From NCBI GenBank assembly GCA_031375105.1, contig JANMHJ010000050.1, forward strand, positions 62,001 to 126,000: 64,000 nucleotides of DNA, given 5' to 3'. Position numbers and translations under genes: made by a program. Of the stretch, positions 57,945 to 64,000 are shown piece by piece. This DNA is from JANMDU01 sp031375105 (GTDB lineage Bacteria > Pseudomonadota > Gammaproteobacteria > Burkholderiales > Burkholderiaceae_C). Each line of letters opens with the position of its first letter. The stretch's first letter is position 1. The notes below the pieces were generated by a model. It was not told the origin of the DNA, searched no databases, and saw only the letters and a list, made by a program, of their open reading frames with translations.

Positions 57945-59411
57945 TCACTGCTCTTTCGGCGCATCCTTGCGAGCAGTCAGCGTTTTGCTGATGAGCACAT
58001 CGCGGCCTTTGAGTTGGTTGATGGCTTGCATGAGCTGGAAATCTTTGTCGGAGCCAAACTCTGGCATGCGGCGCTCGGCTTCTGGCTTTTTGTTGAATTC
58101 TTCTAGGCGCTTGCGGGCTGCTTCGCGCTCAACTTCGCGCTCTTTCTCTGCGGCCTTGGCTTTCTCAGCAGCAGCGGGATCGTTTTTGTCTTCCAGATGT
58201 TTCGTCAAATCTGCCTCACGGGTGCGCAAGGCGGCAAACAGGTTGCCTTCGGCGGTTTCGTCCACCATGATGTCAGGCACGATGCCTTTGGCTTGGATGG
58301 AATTGCCTTTAGGCGTGTAGTAGCGGCTGGTGGTGAGCTTGAGGCCCGTGTCTGGCCCAAGCGGGCGGATCACTTGCACGCTGCCTTTGCCGAAGGTTTG
58401 ACTGCCCATGATCTTGGCACGGCCATGGTCTTGCAAAGCGCCTGCGACGATCTCGCTGGCAGAAGCCGAGCCTTCATTCACGAGCACGACAACGGGCAGG
58501 GTTTTGTAGATGTTGCGGGTGTTGTCGTGCAGACGTTTGATGGGGTCTGCACCGCTGCGGCGGTAAAACTCAGGCGAGGCGCGATAAACAAACTTGCTCT
58601 CGGCGAGTTGGCCGTTGGTGGAGACGACGGTCACGTTGTCTGGCAGAAAAGCAGCTGAGATGGCTACAGCGGCATCGAGCAAACCGCCGGGGTCGTTGCG
58701 CAAATCAAGCACCAAGCCTTTGAGGTTGTTGTCATTGCGATAAATTTCTTCGAGCTTGCGGGAGAAATCGTCGGTGGTGCGCTCTTGGAATTGGGAGACG
58801 CGCAGCCATCCATAGCCAGGCTCGATGTTTTTGCTGCGCACGGATTGGGTGCGAATTTCCTCGCGCGTGATGGTCACGCTGAAGGTGCGGTTGTTTTCCT
58901 CGCGGCGCAAGAGGGTGAGGATGACTTTGGTGTTGGGATCACCGCGCATGCGCTTGACGGCTTCGTTGAGCGAGAGGCCTTTGACGGCGGTGTCGTCAAT
59001 TTTGGTGATCAGATCATTGGGCTTTAAGCCTGCGCGGAAGGCGGGTGAGCCTTCGATCGGCGAGACGACTTTCACGAAACCGTCTTCCTGAGAGATTTCA
59101 ATGCCCACACCAACAAAGCGGCCACTGGTGCCTTCGCGGAATTCTTTGTAGGATTTTTTGTCGAAATACTGGCTGTGGGGATCGAGACTCGTCACCATGC
59201 CCGCGATGGCTTCGGTGATGAGTTTTTTCTCGTCGACAGCCTCGACATAATCGGTCTTGATCATGCCAAACACAGCGGCCAATTGCTGCAATTCTTCCAG
59301 TGGCAAGGGCGCAAGAGCCCGCTGCGCCACAGATTGCACCGAGATCGTGGTGAGCGCACCAGCAAGCGCACCCATGCTGATCCAACCTGCGATTTTGAGT
59401 TTCGTGTTCAT
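57945..59411 (-). CDS. ctpA: S41 family C-terminal processing protease
   Basis: About 488 residues from ATG 59411; a longer frame to 59519 lacks support. A membrane signal (about 5-25), a PDZ domain (GVGIEISQEDGFVKVV, AGLKPNDLITKIDD) and the S41 catalytic region with Ser in VNEGSASASEIVAGAL and Lys in QTFGKGSVQVI. A charged Lys/Glu-rich C-terminal tail follows. It trims or degrades periplasmic proteins from the C-terminus. Confidence 0.94.
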   Translation of the reverse strand: MNTKLKIAGWISMGALAGALTTISVQSVAQRALAPLPLEELQQLAAVFGMIKTDYVEAVDEKKLITEAIAGMVTSLDPHSQYFDKKSYKEFREGTSGRFVGVGIEISQEDGFVKVVSPIEGSPAFRAGLKPNDLITKIDDTAVKGLSLNEAVKRMRGDPNTKVILTLLRREENNRTFSVTITREEIRTQSVRSKNIEPGYGWLRVSQFQERTTDDFSRKLEEIYRNDNNLKGLVLDLRNDPGGLLDAAVAISAAFLPDNVTVVSTNGQLAESKFVYRASPEFYRRSGADPIKRLHDNTRNIYKTLPVVVLVNEGSASASEIVAGALQDHGRAKIMGSQTFGKGSVQVIRPLGPDTGLKLTTSRYYTPKGNSIQAKGIVPDIMVDETAEGNLFAALRTREADLTKHLEDKNDPAAAEKAKAAEKEREVEREAARKRLEEFNKKPEAERRMPEFGSDKDFQLMQAINQLKGRDVLISKTLTARKDAPKEQ

Positions 59412-59614
59412 GACGTTTGCTTCAACTTGCCTGCTGCTGTGCACCTCACCATAGAGGCGCTTCCATAGCAGAAATATACACCTTGGAGGGCGCATTGTGG
59501 CGCTGGTTCCTGCGAACACCCTGAGATGCGCACAAGTTCACAAACAAGTCACCTAAAAAGCACAAAAAAGACGGGAAAACGCAAATCTGCTGGATCGCCT
59601 TTGCGTGTTGAGCT

Positions 59615-60358
59615 TCAAGCCTTGCCTTGGCTGGCCACAGCGGCGGCGGCTTGAGCAGCCGCCTGCGCATCGCCCAGGTAGTAGCTTTTGATCGGCTTGA
59701 GCTGGGCATCTAGCTCGTAGACGAGCGGAATGCCGTTGGGGATGTTGACCCCAACGATGGCCTCATCGGAGATGCCGTCGAGGTATTTGATCAGGGCGCG
59801 GATGGAGTTGCCATGCGCTGCCACCACAACGCGCTTACCCGCCTGGATGGCCGGTGCCATGGATTCGTTCCAAAAGGGGATGACGCGCTCGACGGTGTCT
59901 TTGAGGCATTCGGTCAGCGGAATGTCTTGCTGCGCGAGCTTGGCGTAGCGAATGTCTGAGCGCTCGCTGCGCGGGTCGGAGGCTTCTAGAGCGGGGGGCG
60001 GCGTGTCGTAGCTTCTGCGCCAGATCAAAACTTGCTCATCGCCAAATTTTTTAGCTGTCTCAAGTTTGTTCAGACCTTGCAGCGCACCATAGTGGCGCTC
60101 GTTCAAGCGCCAGTGCTTCACGACCGGCAGCCAGGTGCGGTCCATCTCATCCAGGGCCAGCCAGAGTGTGCGGATGGCGCGTTTTAAGACGCTGGTGTAG
60201 GCCAGATCGAATTCGTAGCCCTCTTGTTTGAGGAGCTGGCCAGCCTGTTTGGCCTGTTGGATACCGGTGTCAGTGAGGTCAACATCCGTCCAGCCGGTGA
60301 AGCGGTTTTCGAGGTTCCAGGAGGATTCTCCGTGGCGAATCAGCACGAGTTTGTACAT
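59615..60358 (-). CDS. gpmA: 2,3-bisphosphoglycerate-dependent phosphoglycerate mutase
   Basis: A 247-residue glycolytic enzyme interconverting 2- and 3-phosphoglycerate. LIRHGESSWNLENRFTGW holds the phospho-histidine, and NERHYGALQGLNK and AAHGNSIRALI are conserved. It is divergent from the rhodanese gene. Confidence 0.97.
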   Translation of the reverse strand: MYKLVLIRHGESSWNLENRFTGWTDVDLTDTGIQQAKQAGQLLKQEGYEFDLAYTSVLKRAIRTLWLALDEMDRTWLPVVKHWRLNERHYGALQGLNKLETAKKFGDEQVLIWRRSYDTPPPALEASDPRSERSDIRYAKLAQQDIPLTECLKDTVERVIPFWNESMAPAIQAGKRVVVAAHGNSIRALIKYLDGISDEAIVGVNIPNGIPLVYELDAQLKPIKSYYLGDAQAAAQAAAAVASQGKA

Positions 60359-60461
60359 GGGTGTCCCTGTTGCAATGAAGTTAAAAAAAGGTGCGCCGGG
60401 CAGCGCACAAGGCTCTCATTCTAAAATGCTACCTTTGCATTTGTAACGAATTGGTTTCAAC

Positions 60462-60878
60462 ATGAAGTTTTTGATTGATAACTGGGTGCTGTTTGCGGTG
60501 GCTTTTGGTTCGGGCGCGATGCTGCTTTGGCCGGCGATCAAGGGCGGTTCTTTGGGTGGCGGCGGTAGCCTCAATGCCAATGGCGCGGTGCTGCTGATGA
60601 ACCGCGAAAAGGCGGTCGTGGTGGATGTGAGCGATGCTTCGGAATATGCTGCGGGCCACATTGTGGGCTCGAAAAATCTGCCAGCCAGTGAGTTGGCGGC
60701 AAAATTAGAAGGCGCTGTGAAAAACAAAGCGCTGCCGATCATTTTGGTCTGCGCCACTGGCACGCGGGCGGCGCGCCAAGTATCAGCCGCCAAAAAGCTG
60801 GGCTATGACAATGTGCAAGCCATTGCAGGCGGCCTCAAAGCCTGGCGCGAAGCCGGGTTGCCGCTGGAAAAAGCCTAA
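60462..60878 (+). CDS. Membrane-anchored rhodanese-like protein
   Basis: A 138-residue protein with an N-terminal helix (about 8-24) and one rhodanese domain: VVVDVSDASEYAAGHIVGSKNLP, and the active-site loop VCATGTRAARQ with catalytic Cys. It moves sulfur or acts in redox sensing. A TAAAAT -10 at about 60421 may serve it. Followed after 35 nt by grxC. Confidence 0.92.
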   Translation: MKFLIDNWVLFAVAFGSGAMLLWPAIKGGSLGGGGSLNANGAVLLMNREKAVVVDVSDASEYAAGHIVGSKNLPASELAAKLEGAVKNKALPIILVCATGTRAARQVSAAKKLGYDNVQAIAGGLKAWREAGLPLEKA

Positions 60879-60913
60879 ATACACCCCATTTGAAGCATTG
60901 AAAGAAGATTGCC

Positions 60914-61174
60914 ATGCAAGCCGTGAAGATGTACACCACCGCTGTCTGCCCTTTTTGCATCCGCGCTAAGCAGTTGCTCAAGGCCAAGGGGGTGGAGCAA
61001 ATTGAAGAAATTCGCATTGATACCGATCCGGTGCAGCGCGAGCACATGATGCAAGTGACGGGCAGGCGCACTGTGCCGCAGATTTTCATTGGGCAGACGC
61101 ATGTGGGTGGCTGCGATGATCTGATGGCGCTGGACGGCAAGGGCGGGTTGGCTTCGCTTTTGCAGGCGGCTTAG
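60914..61174 (+). CDS. grxC: Glutaredoxin 3
   Basis: An 86-residue glutaredoxin with active site CPFC (residues 13-16), TVPQIF and GGCDDLMALD glutathione contacts. It reduces disulfides with glutathione. In the usual betaproteobacterial order rhodanese-grxC-secB. Confidence 0.96.
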   Translation: MQAVKMYTTAVCPFCIRAKQLLKAKGVEQIEEIRIDTDPVQREHMMQVTGRRTVPQIFIGQTHVGGCDDLMALDGKGGLASLLQAA

Positions 61175-61229
61175 TGCTTGCAAGCTGCGTGTATGGCTTA
61201 GCCCGCGCTCTGCGATAATTTCCCTTTTC

Positions 61230-61259
61230 GCCCGCTGCCCTAGCGGGCTTTGTTTTGTT
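61230..61259 (+). terminator. Hairpin and T-tract before secB
   Basis: GCCCGCT and AGCGGGC pair around GCCCT, then a T/G-rich run. It probably ends grxC; because GATAAT (61214-61219) stands just upstream, it could instead lie in the secB leader. Confidence 0.75.
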
Positions 61260-61282
61260 TTCCTCATTGAAAGTATTTCACC

Positions 61283-61756
61283 ATGGCTGAGAATCAAGTC
61301 TCTGATGTCCAAAGCACCGCCACAACCGAGGCTGCTCCCGTTTTCCAAATTCAGCGCGTCTATTTGAAAGACATGTCGCTGGAGCAGCCCAATTCACCTG
61401 CGATCCTGTTGGAGACGGAGCAACCCGATGTGGACATTCAGTTGGGTGTCGAAGCCCTTCCTGCTGCCGAAGGCGTGTTTGAAGTGTCTGTGACGGCCAC
61501 GGTGACCACCAAGATCAAAGACAAAACCGTGTTTTTAGTGGAAGCCAAGCAAGCCGGGATTTTTGAAGTGCGCAATTTGCCACAAGACCAAATGGGCCCG
61601 GTGCTCGGCATTGCCTGCCCGCAAATCGTCTACCCTTACCTGCGTGCCAGCGTGGCCGACATCATTACCCGCGCGGGCTTTCCGCCGGTGCATTTGGCGG
61701 AGATCAATTTTCAAGCCATGTACGAAGCGCAGCAGGCTGAGCAAGCGGCTGCATAA
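61283..61756 (+). CDS. secB: Protein export chaperone SecB
   Basis: A 157-residue tetrameric chaperone that keeps preproteins unfolded and hands them to SecA. FQIQRVYLKDMSLEQPNSP and ILGIACPQ... seen as VLGIACPQIVYPYLR are typical. A repeat copy follows, joining it to gpsA. Confidence 0.96.
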   Translation: MAENQVSDVQSTATTEAAPVFQIQRVYLKDMSLEQPNSPAILLETEQPDVDIQLGVEALPAAEGVFEVSVTATVTTKIKDKTVFLVEAKQAGIFEVRNLPQDQMGPVLGIACPQIVYPYLRASVADIITRAGFPPVHLAEINFQAMYEAQQAEQAAA

Positions 61757-61776
61757 TTCGAGCATCTGAAAGGCTA

Positions 61777-61841
61777 ATTTTTAAGCCTTTTAGGCCTCTA
61801 CCCGTTATAGAACGTGCGCAGAATGCTATGAAATTAATAGT
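61777..61841 (+). repeat. Dispersed repeat at the secB/gpsA junction
   Basis: One of the most complete copies: AATTTTTAAGCC, TTTTAGGCCTCT, ACCCGTTATAGAACGTGCG, CAGAATGCTATG and AAATTAATAGTG in order. It contains the gpsA start codon (61828). Confidence 0.9.
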
Positions 61842-62868
61842 GATTGGCGCAGGTGCTTGGGGCACAGCCCTGAGCATTTCCGCCGCGCGTGCGGGGCATT
61901 TTGTGAACTTGCTGGCCAGAGATGCTGCGCAGACTCTCCAGATGCAGCAAGAGCGCAGCAATGCGCGCTATTTGCCGGGCCACGCTTTTCCTGAAACTTT
62001 GCAGATCAGCCCTGGAGATGCGCGGACGGCTTCTCGGTTGAACGCAGAGCACACTGATCATGCTGATCTGATCATCATTGCCACGCCCATGGCGGGCTTG
62101 GCTCATAGCCTGCATGCGCTGGCTGGCGTGCGCGAGCCAGTGGTCTGGCTGTGCAAAGGGTTTGATGAAAATGGCTTGCTAGGCCACGAGGTTGCTGCTC
62201 TTGGCGCTACGGAATTTGTAGCAAATGAGCGGCTTGATATGAAACCTGACGCGCGCAAACTAGGTGTGCTCAGTGGCCCCAGTTTTGCGCAAGAAGTAGC
62301 CAGTGGCCAGCCCACGGCCTTGGTGGCGGCGAGCCAAGATATGCAGGTCATCCAAGCCTTGGTCGCCGCGTTTCATAGCGAGCGTTTGCGGATTTATGAA
62401 AACAGCGATGTGGTGGGCGTGGAAGTGGGCGGTGCGGTGAAAAACGTGCTGGCCATCGCAACGGGCTTGTGCGACGGCTTACAACTAGGCCTGAACGCAC
62501 GCGCGGCGCTGATCACACGTGGCTTGGCGGAGATGACGCGCCTAGGCGTGGCGCTCGGTGCGCAGGCTGAGACATTCATGGGGCTGTCGGGCTTGGGCGA
62601 TTTGGTGCTCACTGCCACTGGCGATTTAAGCCGCAACCGCAAGGTGGGCTTGCTGCTGGCTCAGGGCCAGAGCCTCGCGCAAGCCACCACCTCGCTCGGC
62701 CATGTTGCCGAAGGCGCACGCTGCGCATCAGCTGTGCTCGCACGTGCGCAAAGCTTAAATATAGAAATGCCAATCACGCAATGCGTGGTGGCACTGCTGG
62801 CTGGGAAAATTGACGCAAAGCAGGCGGTCGCGCTGCTGATGGGGCGCGATCCGGGGCGAGAAGTCTAG
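61828..62868 (+). CDS. gpsA: NAD(P)-dependent glycerol-3-phosphate dehydrogenase
   Basis: A 346-residue cytoplasmic enzyme that makes sn-glycerol-3-phosphate for phospholipids. IVIGAGAWGTALS is the cofactor loop; GVLSGPSFAQEVA and VKNVLAIATGLCDGLQLG hold catalytic residues. The first four codons lie in the repeat above. Near residues 124-142 an extra stretch (GATEFVANERLDMK) before GVLSGPSFA coincides with another copy. Confidence 0.96.
   Translation: MKLIVIGAGAWGTALSISAARAGHFVNLLARDAAQTLQMQQERSNARYLPGHAFPETLQISPGDARTASRLNAEHTDHADLIIIATPMAGLAHSLHALAGVREPVVWLCKGFDENGLLGHEVAALGATEFVANERLDMKPDARKLGVLSGPSFAQEVASGQPTALVAASQDMQVIQALVAAFHSERLRIYENSDVVGVEVGGAVKNVLAIATGLCDGLQLGLNARAALITRGLAEMTRLGVALGAQAETFMGLSGLGDLVLTATGDLSRNRKVGLLLAQGQSLAQATTSLGHVAEGARCASAVLARAQSLNIEMPITQCVVALLAGKIDAKQAVALLMGRDPGREV
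62203..62252 (-). repeat. Dispersed repeat inside gpsA
   Basis: GGCGCTACGGAATTTGTAGC is a palindromic tail like that of other copies; AAATGAGCGG and GATATGAAACC follow at the usual spacing. Read in the same register as the phoR copy. More diverged than most. Confidence 0.5.
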
Positions 62869-62883
62869 AACTGGTTTTCAAGA

Positions 62884-62941
62884 GCATTTTTCGGCTATAC
62901 CCGTTATAAAATAACAATAGTTAGCTATCTATTTAATAGCA
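62884..62941 (+). repeat. Dispersed repeat, intergenic (after gpsA)
   Basis: Reads ATTTTTCGGCTATACCCG, TTATAAAATAAC, AGTTAGCTATC and ATTTAATAGCA. Lies between the convergent gpsA and LysR genes. Confidence 0.85.
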
Positions 62942-62948
62942 ATCTGCG

Positions 62949-63869
62949 TTAATTCTCAGCCATTTTGATGCTGCTATGAAGCGTCTCTAACGCCAAACCA
63001 GATCGAATCGCATCGGCAAAAGCGCGTGCTGACGGGCTGAGAATGCGATCGCGTCGCTGCATGAGAAAAACTTCGCGCGCCATCATGGGCGCAAGCGGCA
63101 CAAACTGCAGCCCACTCGCTTGCGGATGCGAAGCCCCCAAGGCCGACATCACAGCCACCCCGACACCGGCCTGAGCCAGCGCCAATTGCAACGCCAAACT
63201 GCTGACTTCCGCGCCTTTTCCCATCTGCTGCACCAATGCAGAACCACGGCTTTGCAAGACCTGCATGATGCTGCTGTCGCTCGGCTCTTTGAGCAGTGGC
63301 AAGGCGCTCAAGTCTCCGGTTTGAACGGCTTTTTCTAGATCAAACCGCTTTGAATCGCCGAGCAGCCCAAGCGGCGCAGTCAGTAGCAGCTGGCAGCTCA
63401 AATCGCTCGTATCGCCAATCAAGGAACCGATGCCCAAATCCGCTTCAGCCCGCATCACCCGCGCCAAGATGCCTGCGCTGTTGTCGTCGATCAATTTGAG
63501 GCGAACGCTAGGGTGACTGAGCGCAAAGCTGAGCAAAATACCGGGCAACACGGTGCAGCCAAAAGCTGTGCCTAGAGCCAAGGTGACCGTGCCGGTGAGG
63601 CCGGTGGAACGCTCAAGCAAGTCGCTAGCAGCTTGCTCCAGATCACGCAACAGGCGCTGAGCGACGGGCAGAAAATGCTCGCCTTCATGCGTGAGTGCGA
63701 GTCGGCGCGTGCTGCGCTGAAAAAGTTGGACCTTGAGTTGCGCCTCCAGCTCCTGCAAGGCTCGGCTCAAGGCGGGTTGGCTGATGTGCAGCGCTTCGCT
63801 GGCGCGAGAAACATGCATCAGCGCAGCTGTGGTGACGAACATTTGGAGTTGGCGTTGGCTCAGATTCAT
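62949..63869 (-). CDS. LysR family transcriptional regulator
   Basis: A 306-residue regulator: MNLSQRQLQMFVTTAALMH, helix-turn-helix SRASEALHISQPALSRALQELE (quoted to residue 40 or so), and a substrate-binding domain with a C-terminal arm. It is divergent from the gene beginning at 63964, its likely target. Effector unknown. Confidence 0.9.
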   Translation of the reverse strand: MNLSQRQLQMFVTTAALMHVSRASEALHISQPALSRALQELEAQLKVQLFQRSTRRLALTHEGEHFLPVAQRLLRDLEQAASDLLERSTGLTGTVTLALGTAFGCTVLPGILLSFALSHPSVRLKLIDDNSAGILARVMRAEADLGIGSLIGDTSDLSCQLLLTAPLGLLGDSKRFDLEKAVQTGDLSALPLLKEPSDSSIMQVLQSRGSALVQQMGKGAEVSSLALQLALAQAGVGVAVMSALGASHPQASGLQFVPLAPMMAREVFLMQRRDRILSPSARAFADAIRSGLALETLHSSIKMAEN

Positions 63870-63963
63870 AGCTTTTCATTATGAATCAAACTAATCAATG
63901 CATTGGACGAAGGCTTAACGGCTCATTACAGTCGCATCACTTACCCACATCAGGAGTTTCACC

Positions 63964-64000
63964 ATGTTTAATTTCCACCTCAAAAACGACACGATGCCCG
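63964..64000 (+). CDS. Start of a CDS, 3' truncated by the window edge
   Basis: AGGAG stands 9 nt before ATG 63964, and MFNFHLKNDTMP runs to the edge. Too short to name. It is divergent from the LysR gene and probably regulated by it. Confidence 0.5.
   Translation, partial: MFNFHLKNDTMP

Noticed and set aside
1..64000. tRNA, rRNA, CRISPR arrays, prophage or insertion sequences
   Set aside because: I saw no cloverleaf, rRNA motif, regularly spaced repeats, integrase or transposase. A tRNA scan was not possible here.

Overview
The window is an ordinary chromosomal stretch of a betaproteobacterium, most likely a member of the Burkholderiales close to the Comamonadaceae. Supporting marks are the block exbB-exbD-lpxK-trm112-kdsB-adk, an entericidin-like lipoprotein gene between leuC and leuD, a Bug-type solute-binding protein, and the chain gpmA-rhodanese-grxC-secB-gpsA. 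The assignment rests on gene order and protein families, not on a database search. I saw no rRNA, tRNA, CRISPR array, prophage or intact insertion sequence.

Layout. 1-4.3 kb: end of a 7TM receptor with a broken GGDEF domain, a VWA protein, a vapBC toxin-antitoxin pair and msrA. 4.3-9.6 kb: a likely zinc-uptake operon (MacB-like ABC transporter, small His/Cys protein, DUF3299 protein, His-rich membrane protein, ZnuD-like TonB receptor). 9.7-14.1 kb: AEC transporter, exported metallo-beta-lactamase-fold protein, and a serine protease with a membrane partner. 14.1-20 kb: adk, kdsB, trm112, lpxK, exbD and exbB, divergent from xseA and sodB. 20-29.5 kb: aldehyde dehydrogenase, GNAT, MoxR ATPase, dihaem cytochrome c, ParA-like ATPase, MaoC-like protein, L31, a GT-C-like membrane protein and a MATE pump. 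29.5-46.6 kb: a large phosphate-starvation island (pstSCAB-phoU-phoB-phoR, a periplasmic binding protein, ppx, sixA, ppk, an OlsB-like acyltransferase, phoX and a choice-of-anchor I lipoprotein) with Pho boxes before four transcription units. 46.7-50.6 kb: a histone-like protein and an arsenic operon (arsR, arsI, arsC, a hydroxylase, an aquaporin). 50.6-57.1 kb: a pilin-like gene, leuB, leuD, leuC, a LysR regulator, a Bug protein and a structured gene-free region. 57.1-64 kb: a ThiF/MoeB enzyme, ctpA, gpmA, rhodanese, grxC, secB, gpsA, a LysR regulator and the start of another gene.

The most unusual feature is a dispersed, partly palindromic repeat of about 45-65 bp, with about 21 recognisable copies in 64 kb. 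Its landmarks in one orientation are TTTAAGCC, then CCCGTTATA, then CTGCGCAGA, then TGCTAT(about 7 nt)ATAGCA. About seven copies lie between genes. Three or four supply a start codon (ABC permease, gpsA, a binding protein, perhaps xseA). About eleven sit inside open reading frames as in-frame coding sequence (lpxK twice, kdsB, xseA twice, phoR, the aquaporin, gpsA, the small secreted protein, the His-rich protein, perhaps the AEC transporter). Five of these are read in the same frame and give related peptides. This resembles the Rickettsia palindromic elements and may be a repeat that feeds new protein segments into housekeeping genes.
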